Below, piece by piece: positions 25,705 through 34,224 of a stretch of DNA of 64,000 bases (positions are counted from its first letter, which is position 1; each line of letters begins with the position of its first letter). The DNA is taken from the NCBI GenBank assembly GCA_035999765.1, contig CP108521.1, forward strand, positions 6,448,001 through 6,512,000, given 5' to 3'. A program made the position numbers and the translations under genes. This DNA is from Streptomyces sp. NBC_01231 (GTDB lineage Bacteria > Actinomycetota > Actinomycetes > Streptomycetales > Streptomycetaceae). The notes under the pieces were generated by a model that was given only the letters and a program-made list of their open reading frames with translations, was not told the origin of the DNA and did no database searches.

Positions 25705-26649
25705 CTACCGGGTGCCGTTGTCGGCGAACCTCCACACGGCATGGCTGCCGGGGCCGACGGCGAGGGTCGAGTGACCGATCCGCTCCACATGCCGGTCCTT
25801 CACGGACCGGTTGAGTGACATCTCGACCCGCTGCAACCCCGCTTGTTCGCGGGGGACGGAGTCGAGCCGAATCGTTGTGCCGCCACGCTCCGCGACGACG
25901 CCACCGCCCGGCACGGTCCGGACGGCGAATCCGCCGGCCCGCAGCAGCGGCACGGTGTCGGCGAGGTCGCCCTCGGTGACCGCGAGACGTACAAAGGTCA
26001 CGTCACGCATCAGGTGGTTGCGGTAGTCGTCAGAGTGGTAGCGCTCCCGGCCGACGTCACCGGGATAACTCGGCGGCTCGGTGTTGCCGCGGGGATCGGC
26101 GAAGTACTCCGGCCGGTACTCCATCGCCCAGGCTCCGAACGCGTCGTACTCGGTGGTGGTGAGGATGGCGTCGAACCACGGCACGGGCACACCGTCACCG
26201 AAGTCCCGGGTCTGGAGGAACTCGACGGGGTCGGCGACTCCCTCGTCCTTCAGTCGCTCGGTGACCGTCGCCAGGTCTCCTGCCCGCTCGGTCGAGAGGC
26301 CCAGCCCGGCGGAGCCGAGGGCACCGTCCTGGCCGGCCAGGTCACCGACTCCGAACAGTTCCAGGTAGGTCTCGCGGCCCGTCAGATAGCGGCCGGTCCA
26401 GGTCTGTCCGCCGGTACCGGTCGTCGTGCGGACCTGGAAGCTGGCGAAGTCCCGCAGGTAGTCGGAGTGTTCGATGGCGTCGGCGGTCTCCCGGTCGAGG
26501 ACTCCGTAGGAGTGGTTGTAGAACAACAACTGCCGATCGTACGAGGACCGGCTCCCCTCGGCCTGCGCCGTCCCCACACCACCCCCGATCGCTCCGGTCA
26601 GGGCCACAGCGAGCACGACAATCATGCGTAATGTTCGACGAATCACCAT
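25705..26649 (-). CDS. Secreted protein, probably DUF5829 family
   Basis: The protein has 314 residues with a signal peptide (cut near AQAEG). The mature part opens with LLFYNHSYGVLDRETADAIE, and ETYLELFG and a long globular alpha/beta region follow. This recalls DUF5829 proteins, which start with a similar FNHxY...D.ET..AI segment; I hold that assignment with moderate confidence. No catalytic motif is obvious beyond the conserved NH and several conserved acidic residues. It is a monocistronic gene between the ABM gene and the AI-2E permease gene on the same strand. Confidence 0.7.
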   Translation of the reverse strand: MVIRRTLRMIVVLAVALTGAIGGGVGTAQAEGSRSSYDRQLLFYNHSYGVLDRETADAIEHSDYLRDFASFQVRTTTGTGGQTWTGRYLTGRETYLELFGVGDLAGQDGALGSAGLGLSTERAGDLATVTERLKDEGVADPVEFLQTRDFGDGVPVPWFDAILTTTEYDAFGAWAMEYRPEYFADPRGNTEPPSYPGDVGRERYHSDDYRNHLMRDVTFVRLAVTEGDLADTVPLLRAGGFAVRTVPGGGVVAERGGTTIRLDSVPREQAGLQRVEMSLNRSVKDRHVERIGHSTLAVGPGSHAVWRFADNGTR

Positions 26650-26732
26650 GTGGGCGATCGTAGGGCGGAGAGGATGCGGCCGCTGTTGTTTCCGAACGAG
26701 GCCGACATGCTTGAAGCCGCACCTGCGCAGCC

Positions 26733-27848
26733 CTAGGACGGGACGGCGGCGCCGGCGTCCGACTCATCGGTTCCCGGTTCCGGTGACGGTTCGCGGAGCT
26801 GGTCGCGCACATAGTTCCAGACCACCGCGATCAGCGCGGCGATCGGTACGGCGAGCAGGCTGCCCACGATGCCGGCCAGACTGCCGCCCAACGTCACCGC
26901 CAGCAGGACCACTGCCGCATGGAGTCCGAGCCCCCGACTTTGGATCATGGGCTGGAACACGTTGCCCTCGAGCTGCTGCACCACGACGATGATGGCCAGC
27001 ACGATCAACGCGTCCGTCAGGCCGTTGGAGACCAGCGCGATAAGAACCGCGACGAAACCGGCGAACAGCGCGCCAATGATCGGCACGAACGCGGAGACGA
27101 AGGTCAGCACCGCCAGCGGGAGCACCAGCGGTACCCCCAGAACCCACAGGCCCAGGCCGATCAGGACGGCGTCGAGCAGGCCGACGGCCGCCTGGGAACG
27201 CACGAACGCTCCCAGGGTGTCCCAGCCACGCGAGGCCACGGCCGGCACGTCGGTGGCGAGCCGACCGGGCAGCTGATGGGCAAGCCACGGCAGGAACCTC
27301 GGACCGTCCTTGAGGAAGAAGAACATCAGGAAGAGGGCCAGGACGGCGGTGACCAAGCCGTTCACCACGGTGCTCACTCCGGTGACGACCGCGCCGACCA
27401 TGCTGCCCAGGCCGTCCTGCGCGCGGGAGACCGCGGTGTCGAAGGCCTTGTTGATCTGGGCGTCACCGATGTTCAACGGCGGCCCGGCGGCCCATTCGCG
27501 CAACTTCTGGATGCCGTCGACCACCCCGTCGGTCAGCTGGCCGGACTGGGATGCCACCGGTACCGCGATCAGAGCCACGGTGCCCACGGCGACCAGGAGG
27601 AACAGCACCGTCACGACCGATGCGGCCAGGGCGGGCTTCCACCCGCGACGACGCAGGAAACGGGTCGGTGGCCAGGTCAGTGTGGTCAGAAGCAGGCCGA
27701 CCACGAGCGGCCAGACGACCGACCACATCCGGCCCAGGAGCCACAAACTCACCGCGAGCATCAGGAATATGAGCAACAACTCCGCGGAGACACGCGCCGA
27801 GGTACGGAGCGCGCCGCGGGTTCTCGTCGAACTCAAAGGGGCAGTCAC
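26733..27848 (-). CDS. AI-2E family transporter (membrane permease)
   Basis: The protein has 371 residues with a GTG start. Two N-terminal helices (LLLIFLMLAVSLWLLG, VVWPLVVGLLLTTLTW), one more after the basic RRRGWKP, a cytoplasmic or periplasmic amphipathic region, and then a C-terminal set of five helices. These include the motif PIIGALFAGFVAVLIALVSNG and the EGNVFQPMIQSR signature of the family. Members export small molecules or work as Na+/H+ antiporters; the AI-2 role is from E. coli TqsA and should not be assumed. A Pro/Glu/Asp tail ends the protein. Confidence 0.88.
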   Translation of the reverse strand: MTAPLSSTRTRGALRTSARVSAELLLIFLMLAVSLWLLGRMWSVVWPLVVGLLLTTLTWPPTRFLRRRGWKPALAASVVTVLFLLVAVGTVALIAVPVASQSGQLTDGVVDGIQKLREWAAGPPLNIGDAQINKAFDTAVSRAQDGLGSMVGAVVTGVSTVVNGLVTAVLALFLMFFFLKDGPRFLPWLAHQLPGRLATDVPAVASRGWDTLGAFVRSQAAVGLLDAVLIGLGLWVLGVPLVLPLAVLTFVSAFVPIIGALFAGFVAVLIALVSNGLTDALIVLAIIVVVQQLEGNVFQPMIQSRGLGLHAAVVLLAVTLGGSLAGIVGSLLAVPIAALIAVVWNYVRDQLREPSPEPGTDESDAGAAVPS

Positions 27849-28090
27849 GGATGCACCCTATGGGTACTCAAGTCACACCCGCATCGCCGCTCACAGATGG
27901 ATCGCACGGTCCTGGAGCCCATCTTGAAGGCGGTGTGGAGGAGAGGACCGGGTGCGATCGGGTGGGCCTACTCAGGCTGAGGTGAGTAGGTGGGCTCATG
28001 CCCGGCAGGCCCTTGCCCGGCGAGTATCGGTGCAGCGGCGCAAGGCGAGGAGCGCCGGCCCGATCCAGCTGAGAAGTTGCGGAGAACCTC

Positions 28091-28552
28091 ATGTCCCGAC
28101 GTATCGCTCTGTCCGTCCTGTTCGGTGCGGCCGGTGTCGTCGTCCTCGGTGGCGCCGGCGCCTTCGCTCTCGCCCACGCCGGGGAGCAGCCTCCGGCCCT
28201 GGCGGACAGCACTGCCCGCTACCGCGTTCCCAGCGGCGACCGCGACGGCTCGTTGACCTTCGTCACCGACGTCACGGCGTCGTCGGGTGTCAAGAACGTG
28301 AAGGTGCTGGCATGGCCGGAGAACTCGTCCCTCGCCAAGAAGGGGCTGACCGCCAAGGACATGGCGGGCACGGAGTCGGCCGTCTGCGAGCCCTCGGGTG
28401 ATGACACCGTGCGCTGCACCTACACCGCCAAGGTCACCGGTTCCGACGCCGAGTCCTCCCCGCGGGGTGTCTGGCACGTCGCTGTCCTGGCCACCGCGCA
28501 GGACGGCACCACGACCCTGGACACCGAGGCGGCCGACTTCGCCGTCAGGTAA
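28091..28552 (+). CDS. Secreted or membrane-anchored small protein, DUF5707-like
   Basis: The protein has 153 residues with GGAGA before the ATG. One N-terminal hydrophobic segment (8-30) may be a signal peptide cut after AHA or an anchor. The rest is an Ig-like beta pattern: [27 protein letters not shown], two cysteines ([19 protein letters not shown]) likely bridged, then [14 protein letters not shown]. This matches the DUF5707 type found almost only in Streptomyces; function unknown. It precedes msrA by 301 bp and may have its own promoter. Confidence 0.72.
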   Translation: MSRRIALSVLFGAAGVVVLGGAGAFALAHAGEQPPALADSTARYRVPSGDRDGSLTFVTDVTASSGVKNVKVLAWPENSSLAKKGLTAKDMAGTESAVCEPSGDDTVRCTYTAKVTGSDAESSPRGVWHVAVLATAQDGTTTLDTEAADFAVR

Positions 28553-28853
28553 CCCCGGTGCTGATCCGTCGGCCTTGCCCCTCCGATCGGCCAGGACACC
28601 CCGGTCCCGGCGAGCCTGTGCTGCCGTGCGACCCGTCGGCCGCGGTCGGCTGCCGGGCGAATCAGTCCGTCATCCCAGGAGGTGCGCGAGAACGCGACGG
28701 CCGGTGGCCGGTGACCGTGGGGCCGTGGGGCCGGTTGGAGGCGCACGGAATCGCCTGCCTCCCTCTCGCGTTGAGGACAATGGGCAGGGGATGCCGGTGG
28801 TGTGCGAGCCGAGTAGCCCGAGTGACTCAGCTGACAGATATTGGAGGGCCGCA
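28553..28853. other. 301-bp spacer before msrA
   Basis: No gene seen. It holds one modest hairpin (GGAGGCG ... CGCC around 28737-28762) and a GGAGG ribosome site at 28842. Other open frames here have no start with a ribosome site. Confidence 0.4.
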
Positions 28854-29366
28854 ATGGCTGCGCAGACGCAGAGGGCCGTGCTGGCGGGCGGATGCTTCTG
28901 GGGGATGGAGGACCTGATCCGCCGACTCCCGGGCGTGACGGCGACCCGGGTCGGATACACCGGGGGTGACGTGCCGAACGCGACCTACCGGAACCATGGC
29001 ACGCACGCGGAGGCCATCGAGATCCTCTTCGACCCCACGAAGACCGACTTCCGCGCGATCCTGGAGTTGTTCTTCCAGATCCACGACCCGAGCACCAGGA
29101 ACCGCCAGGGCAACGACATCGGCCTCAGCTACCGCTCGGCGATCTACTACGTGGATGACGAGCAGAAGCGGATCGCCGAGGACACGATCGCGGATGTGGA
29201 CGCCTCCGGACTGTGGCCGGGCAAGGTCGTCACCGAGGTGGAGCCGGTCGGCCCCTTCTGGGAGGCCGAGCCCGAGCATCAGGACTACCTGCTGCGTTAC
29301 CCGGACGGCTACACCTGCCACTTCCCGCGCCCGGGATGGCGGCTGCCCGCCCGCGCGCAGGACTGA
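28854..29366 (+). CDS. msrA: Peptide methionine sulfoxide reductase A
   Basis: Reduces the S-epimer of methionine sulfoxide in damaged proteins using thioredoxin. The protein has 170 residues; ATG 28854 has GGAGG 8 bp before it. The catalytic motif GCFWG holds Cys14. [16 protein letters not shown] and [13 protein letters not shown] are all typical. A second cysteine in [10 protein letters not shown] near the C-terminus is the likely resolving residue. Cytoplasmic. The neighbouring MetB-type enzyme is also a methionine gene, though divergent and over 1.8 kb away. Confidence 0.95.
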   Translation: MAAQTQRAVLAGGCFWGMEDLIRRLPGVTATRVGYTGGDVPNATYRNHGTHAEAIEILFDPTKTDFRAILELFFQIHDPSTRNRQGNDIGLSYRSAIYYVDDEQKRIAEDTIADVDASGLWPGKVVTEVEPVGPFWEAEPEHQDYLLRYPDGYTCHFPRPGWRLPARAQD

Positions 29367-29547
29367 CCGCGACACGGCCCGCCGGAAGAGTGGGCCGGCC
29401 GGCCGGTCGTAGACCACGCGGACGGCCCGGCGTGTGGCCGGTCGCCGATCGATCCGTCGTGAACGAAGCAAGACCTGCCTGGTGGCGGCGTACGCAGCGA
29501 GCCCTCCCGCGCGCCGGGGAAGCCGGGGGAGGGAAGCCGCGGACGCG

Positions 29548-30666
29548 TCAGTTCGGCAGGGTCGCCGGGCTGCCGCCGTTCGCCTCGTAGCCCGCGACCG
29601 CCAGGGCCCGGTAGACCGCGAACTCCGCGGCCGGGTCGGCGGACAGGGTCCAGGGAAGGGCGCCGACGTGGCCGTCGATGTGGATGAGCTGGCTCATCGC
29701 CTCGGCCCAGCGCTCGGAGCGGACCAGGAAGAAGACCAGCAGGTGGCGGACGTGCGCCAGCATCGGGTCGTCGGGGCGGGACGAGTGCACGGCGTGCAGC
29801 GCTCCGTGGACCGCCTTCGTGACGACCTCGCTCCGGTAGAAGCCGCTGACCAGGTTCACCTCGGGCAGGTGCTCGAAGACCGCGAAGAGCGGCATGGCGG
29901 CCAGCAACGAGCCCCGGGGAGCGCGGGCGGCCGCCGCTTCGGCGAAGGCGTACGCCTGCTCGCGCGAGCCGTGCCACTTCTCGCACCAGTAGTGGAGGGC
30001 GGCGAGATGCGCCCCCATGTGGTTCGGCGCGCGGTCCAGGATCTTCAGCCACAGCTGCTCGAACTCGGCCTGGGGATAGGCCAGTCCGCGGGCCACGGAC
30101 AGCTCGATGATGTACGGGATCGGGTCGCCGGGAGCCAGCAGTGCCGCGTCGCCGCACGCGGACCTGGCCTCCTCCATGATGATCCGGAACTCGTCCGTGC
30201 CGGGTGTCGCCGTCCGCCACGCCTGCTGGACCAGGAACTCCGCGTGCACCGCCGCGCCGCCCGGGTCCTTGGGCGCCTGCGTCCGCCACACCCGCAGCCA
30301 CTGCCCGCCCGGTGTCTCGCTGACCCCGCCGGGCCGCTGCCGCAACTCCAGGGACGCGGCGCCGGCGAAGGCCTGCACACGCTGCCAGCGCAGCTCGCCC
30401 TCCGTCTCGGTGCCGGCCAGGAGCTGGGCGGCCGCAGGGTGGTCCTGGCTGCGCTGCACCACGTCCAGGACGTCCACCAGGTCCTGGTCGGGGCCGGGCA
30501 TCCGGATGTCGAGCTCCTCCTGCTGCGCGAACCCGTAGTTCGCGGGGTCCGCGGCGTCCGGGTGGCCGGGGTGGACCTGCTCGATCATGCCGCGCCGGCG
30601 CCGCAGGTAGGGCAGCAGCACGAAGCCGAACAGGACCAGCGCCATCAGGACCCAAAGAATTTCCAT
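29548..30666 (-). CDS. Membrane-tethered helical-repeat protein, function unknown
   Basis: The protein has 372 residues: one N-terminal helix (2-22) then a basic RRRR stop-transfer, so the body is cytoplasmic. From about 60 onward it is all alpha with TPR-like spacing (HGSREQAYAFAEAAAARAPRGSLLAAMP, SERWAEAMSQLIHID). It keeps two Trp-Cys pairs (HYWCEKW) that may mark a conserved surface. It is a common single-copy Streptomyces protein with no assigned role as far as I know. A scaffold for partners is the natural guess. It starts at ATG 30666 and is divergent from metB. Confidence 0.72.
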   Translation of the reverse strand: MEILWVLMALVLFGFVLLPYLRRRRGMIEQVHPGHPDAADPANYGFAQQEELDIRMPGPDQDLVDVLDVVQRSQDHPAAAQLLAGTETEGELRWQRVQAFAGAASLELRQRPGGVSETPGGQWLRVWRTQAPKDPGGAAVHAEFLVQQAWRTATPGTDEFRIIMEEARSACGDAALLAPGDPIPYIIELSVARGLAYPQAEFEQLWLKILDRAPNHMGAHLAALHYWCEKWHGSREQAYAFAEAAAARAPRGSLLAAMPLFAVFEHLPEVNLVSGFYRSEVVTKAVHGALHAVHSSRPDDPMLAHVRHLLVFFLVRSERWAEAMSQLIHIDGHVGALPWTLSADPAAEFAVYRALAVAGYEANGGSPATLPN

Positions 30667-31226
30667 GTCTCAAGGGTACGAAGTTGTTGGCGGCCGGTGG
30701 GGTGCCCAGCACTGGCAGAAACCACTGACCACACCAACTCGCAAGACGTCCCGGCACGATGCGGCGAGCATCGCGGTCGGGCGACGCGCCCTCGGACACC
30801 CGATCCGGCTGGGGGCACCTCCCAGGCCCTTAAGGCACTGGGGGAGGACGGCACCGCCCCACGACGACCAGAGTGATCGTCGTGGGCATCGGACCGCCCA
30901 GGCCCGACCGGAGACCCGACGGCGTGAGGAAACCCGCCCCCACATTCCCGGACCGCGCACCGGATGCGCGCCACCGGGCCGTGGAGCGAAAGCGGGCGAC
31001 CAGGGTGCCCACCACCGTTCGGGACACCCGGCTGAGCATGAGTCCTGGCAACAGCACTCACACCCGCTCAGTCTTTAAGAACGGTTCCAGAAGCCTCGGA
31101 CAATTGGCCAACCCGGTCCGCGGCCTGTGGAAAACCTCCGCCGGCCCACCGCGGCCGACCGCGGGAACGGGCTTCGCGGTCTCGCCGTCCGTCATCGGCC
31201 CCGTCGGCGCACTACCCTCGGTGCCC
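30667..31226. other. 560-bp divergent spacer with hairpins, no gene
   Basis: This lies between the starts of the helical-repeat gene and the MetB-type gene. Open frames exist on both strands but lack start sites and motifs. Two strong inverted repeats occur at 30807-30847 and 30858-30886 (entered separately). A TACCCT box at 31213-31218 ends 8 bp before the metB ATG and could drive a leaderless transcript. I looked for a SAM riboswitch and did not find its conserved core. Confidence 0.5.
30807..30886. repeat. Two inverted repeats in the divergent spacer (REP-like and a 10-bp hairpin)
   Basis: The first (30807-30847) has the form GGGGGCACCTCCCAG ... CTGGGGGAGG, a palindrome type common between Streptomyces genes. 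The second pairs CCCACGACGA (30858-30867) with TCGTCGTGGG (30877-30886) around a 9-base loop. They lie upstream of both flanking genes, so they do not look like ordinary terminators of those genes. Confidence 0.7.
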
Positions 31227-32381
31227 ATGAGCGACAGGCACCCCAGTCAGCATTTCGAGACCCTCGCGATCCACGCGGGCAACACCGCGGATCCCCTCAC
31301 CGGCGCGGTCGTCCCGCCGATCTACCAGGTCTCGACGTACAAGCAGGACGGCGTCGGCGGTCTGCGCGGCGGCTATGAGTACAGCCGCAGCGCCAACCCG
31401 ACGCGCACCGCACTCGAGGAGAACCTCGCCGCCCTGGAGGGCGGGCGCCGAGGCCTCGCGTTCGCATCCGGGCTGGCGGCCGAGGACTGCCTGCTGCGTA
31501 CGCTGCTCAGCCCCGGCGACCACGTGGTCATCCCGAACGACGCGTACGGCGGCACGTTCCGTCTGTTCGCGAAGGTCGTCTCCCGGTGGGGCGTGGAGTG
31601 GTCGGTCGCCGACTCCGCCGATCCCGCCTCCGTACGGGCCGCCATCACCCCGAAGACCAAGGCCGTGTGGGTGGAGACCCCCTCCAACCCGCTGCTCGGC
31701 ATCACCGACATCGCCGCCGTCGCCCAGGTCGCCCATGACGCGGGCGCCCGGCTCGTCGTCGACAACACCTTCGCGACGCCGTACCTGCAGCAGCCGCTGG
31801 CGCTCGGCGCGGACGTCGTCGTGCACTCCCTGACCAAGTACATGGGTGGCCACTCGGACGTCGTCGGCGGCGCCCTGATCGTCAGCGACCCGGACCTGGG
31901 GGAGGAGCTGGCGTATCACCAGAACGCGATGGGCGCGGTCGCCGGGCCCTTCGACTCCTGGCTGGTGCTGCGCGGCACGAAGACGCTGTCGGTACGGATG
32001 GACCGGCACAGCGAGAACGCCACGAAGGTCGCCGACATGCTGACCCGGCACGCGCGCGTGTCGAAGGTCCTCTACCCGGGCCTTCCGGACCATCCCGGCC
32101 ACGAGGTCGCCGCCAAGCAGATGCGGGCGTTCGGCGGCATGGTCTCTTTCCAGGTCGAGGGCGGCGAGGAGGCGGCCGTCGAGGTCTGCAACCGCGCCAA
32201 GGTGTTCACGCTCGGTGAGTCCCTGGGTGGCGTCGAGTCGCTGATCGAGCACCCCGGTCGTATGACGCACGCCTCCGTGGTCGGCTCCGCCCTGGAGGTG
32301 CCCGCCGATCTCGTACGTCTGTCCGTGGGCATCGAGAACGTCGAGGACCTTCTGGAGGACCTGCGTCAGGCGCTCGGCTAG
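31227..32381 (+). CDS. metB: Cystathionine gamma-synthase / gamma-lyase (trans-sulfuration PLP enzyme)
   Basis: PLP enzyme of 384 residues that moves sulfur between cysteine and homoserine skeletons. The start MSDRHPSQHFETLAIHAGN is standard for the family; longer upstream frames are not. PLP Lys204 lies in HSLTKYMGGHSD. SRSANPTRTALEENLAALEGG and the C-terminal ESLGGVESLIEHPGRMTHASV are diagnostic. Actinobacterial members of this clade can act as either gamma-synthase or gamma-lyase, and the sequence alone does not separate the two, so the symbol is tentative. The gene stands alone. Confidence 0.88.
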   Translation: MSDRHPSQHFETLAIHAGNTADPLTGAVVPPIYQVSTYKQDGVGGLRGGYEYSRSANPTRTALEENLAALEGGRRGLAFASGLAAEDCLLRTLLSPGDHVVIPNDAYGGTFRLFAKVVSRWGVEWSVADSADPASVRAAITPKTKAVWVETPSNPLLGITDIAAVAQVAHDAGARLVVDNTFATPYLQQPLALGADVVVHSLTKYMGGHSDVVGGALIVSDPDLGEELAYHQNAMGAVAGPFDSWLVLRGTKTLSVRMDRHSENATKVADMLTRHARVSKVLYPGLPDHPGHEVAAKQMRAFGGMVSFQVEGGEEAAVEVCNRAKVFTLGESLGGVESLIEHPGRMTHASVVGSALEVPADLVRLSVGIENVEDLLEDLRQALG

Positions 32382-32389
32382 AGCATCAG

Positions 32390-32414
32390 ACGCCTGGCGT
32401 CAGACGTCAGGCGC
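32390..32414 (+). terminator. Weak hairpin after the MetB-type gene
   Basis: ACGCCTGGC can pair with GTCAGGCGC with one mismatch and one wobble. It is placed 9 bp after the stop and 16 bp before the converging small membrane gene ends. Confidence 0.35.
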
Positions 32415-32429
32415 CAGCCGTCGCGGTGC

Positions 32430-32678
32430 TCACCAGTCCGTGAGCGGTGGGGTCGTCTCGGAGGGCGGCTCCACCCACGGCTGGACCGTGAGCGCCCACA
32501 CGACGAAGGCCACGGTCGCGGCGAGCAGGATCAGCCACAGCAGATGGCGGGCGGTCCTCCTGCGGCGCAGCATCCGGCCACCGCGCCGCACTACGTCCGC
32601 GTACAGCTCCGGTGGCACCGGTGCCGCCGGACCCTCCAGGATCTGCCGTACGGCGGTCTCCCGCATCGTCTGGTTCAT
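32430..32678 (-). CDS. Small single-helix membrane protein behind the sigma-factor gene
   Basis: The protein has 82 residues; ATG at 32678 has AGGAGA 6 bp upstream. A cytoplasmic N-terminal half (MNQTMRETAVRQILEG, then PVPPELYADVVRRGGRMLRRRR) leads to one membrane helix (LLWLILLAATVAFVVWAL) and a short outside tail (WVEPPSETTPPLTDW). It lies 118 bp downstream of the ECF-like sigma gene on the same strand. A small membrane partner of a sigma factor is often an anti-sigma factor, but this one lacks a zinc-finger HxxxCxxC, so that role is only possible. Confidence 0.72.
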   Translation of the reverse strand: MNQTMRETAVRQILEGPAAPVPPELYADVVRRGGRMLRRRRTARHLLWLILLAATVAFVVWALTVQPWVEPPSETTPPLTDW

Positions 32679-32796
32679 GTCGGTCTCCTGCCGCCGTGTC
32701 GCGCCGTGCCGGGCAGGTGTGACCGTTTCGGAGCCTGGGGGACACGGACACACGCCCTCTTCGGGAGGGCGCCGGCTTCGCTCCGAGGGTTCTGGG

Positions 32797-33300
32797 TCAC
32801 GACGAGACCACCTTCGCGCCGATCACCGCGGCGGCCGGGCCGCGGGGCGGATGCAGGAGGGTCGTGCTCGCGCGGTCGCAGATCGCGCGGACGCGCTCCT
32901 GGGAGAGCCCGAGCAGCGCCGCCGCCTGCTCCTCGGCGACCCCCTCGTACAGGCGCAGGACCAGGATCAGTCGTTCCTGCGGGCTGAGCCGGGCCAGTGC
33001 GCCGGGGCGGGGCGGGCGGGGTCGGCCGAGGGCGCCGTACTGGTGCCAGGCCCCGCGGGCGAACCGGGTGGCCAGGTACTGGCGCGCGCGGTCGTAGGGA
33101 TCGTCGCCGCGCGACTGGTCCCAGCACGCGTACGTGTGGGCGAGGGCCGACGTCAACAGGCGCCGCGCGTGCGGGTTGTCGCGCGGATCCTCTGCCGTGA
33201 GGAGGGTGGCGGCGTGCAGCAGCCGCCCGGCCGCGCCCGCGACGAACGCCTCGAACTCCCGGGCCCGGCGGGCGTCCTGCTCCGCATGCCGTTCTCGCAC
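32797..33300 (-). CDS. ECF-type RNA polymerase sigma-like factor
   Basis: The protein has 167 residues from GTG 33300 (GGGAGG just upstream). A weak region 2 is followed by a clear region 4: RLSPQERLILVLRLYEGVAEEQAAALLGLSQERVRAICDRA, the helix-turn-helix that reads the -35 box (here described, positions about 110-150). The N-terminal half (FEAFVAGAAGRLLHAATLLTA) fits SigE-like streptomycete sequences where region 2 is poorly kept. The start could lie further upstream, but the longer frame has no family match. Its targets are unknown; the small membrane gene downstream may modulate it. Confidence 0.72.
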   Translation of the reverse strand: MRERHAEQDARRAREFEAFVAGAAGRLLHAATLLTAEDPRDNPHARRLLTSALAHTYACWDQSRGDDPYDRARQYLATRFARGAWHQYGALGRPRPPRPGALARLSPQERLILVLRLYEGVAEEQAAALLGLSQERVRAICDRASTTLLHPPRGPAAAVIGAKVVSS

Positions 33301-33553
33301 CGTGCCTCCCGCCTGAGGGAGCTCCTGAAAAAGAACGGGCCTCGGTCGCGTACGGACATCCGTGGGCCGCGTGCGGACCACGCGACCGCGTACGACTGGG
33401 GTCCCGTTCTCATCTGAGGCCAGGCGCGGCCCGTCGGTCAAGAGCCGCGCAGCGCCGAGCACGACCGAAGCACGGGAACGGATCCGGGAACGGAGTCGGC
33501 GCAGGAGCCGGGACGCGAGCCCGGGACGCGCCTCACGCGCGCGTGAGGGCCGT

Positions 33554-34078
33554 TCAGGAGGCCGACGGCGGCTCCGCCCCCGGCAGGCCCTGGGCCGACA
33601 TCCGGGACGACAGCGCGCTGTTGAAGCGCGTCAGGAGCGTGCAGAACGCCTCGCGCTCCTCCGGCGCCCAGTCGTGTGTCAGCTCGGCCATCAACTGACG
33701 CCTCGACGAGCGCACTTCCTCAAGACGCGACTGTCCTCGGGGCGACAACTGGAGCACCACCGCCCGCCCGTCCTCGGGGTGCGAGGTCCGCTTGACGAGC
33801 CCGGTGTCGACGAGCGGTGCCACCTGCCGGGTGACCGTCGACGAGTCGATTCCCATGCTGGCGGCGAGCGCCTTGACGCCCATCGGGCCTTCCTTGTCGA
33901 GCCGGTTGAGCAGCAGGTACGCGGCACGGTCCATGGAGTTGCGCACCTGCCCCACCCCACCGAGCCGGGTCTGTTCGGCACGGCGGGCGAACACCGCCAC
34001 CTCGTGCTGCAAGGTGTCGAGGAGACCGGTGTCACCGAGGGTCGTCATGTCCATCGACATTTCAGGTGTTGTGGGCAT
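33554..34078 (-). CDS. MarR-family transcriptional regulator
   Basis: The protein has 174 residues. A dimerisation helix, then the winged helix: MGVKALAASMGIDSSTVTRQVAPLVDTGLVKRTSHPEDGRAVVLQLSPRG (about 66-115), including the DGR wing. MarR proteins usually sense phenolic or oxidant ligands and repress adjacent genes. It is divergent from the threonine dehydratase gene (146 bp between starts), but such a biosynthetic gene would be an unusual target. Starts at internal Met codons 7 and 9 are possible. Confidence 0.87.
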   Translation of the reverse strand: MPTTPEMSMDMTTLGDTGLLDTLQHEVAVFARRAEQTRLGGVGQVRNSMDRAAYLLLNRLDKEGPMGVKALAASMGIDSSTVTRQVAPLVDTGLVKRTSHPEDGRAVVLQLSPRGQSRLEEVRSSRRQLMAELTHDWAPEEREAFCTLLTRFNSALSSRMSAQGLPGAEPPSAS

Positions 34079-34224
34079 GGCCGGAGGCTCACTTCATGAA
34101 AAGGGGTGCTGGGTTGGGGGACAGGGTACGCGGCCCGGAGGCGGGCCGTACCGACGCTGAGGAATCCGATCTCGGAGGTTGGTCACAGCGGCTCCCCGCG
34201 TGTGTGAACTGCGAGACTTGAGTC

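Noticed and set aside
30873..31226. N-terminal extension of the MetB-type enzyme
   Set aside because: Family members begin near MSDRHPSQHFETLAIHAGN; the extension is Arg/Pro-rich and crosses hairpins.
30667..31226. SAM riboswitch upstream of metB
   Set aside because: I could not find the conserved core of SAM-I/IV type elements in this spacer.
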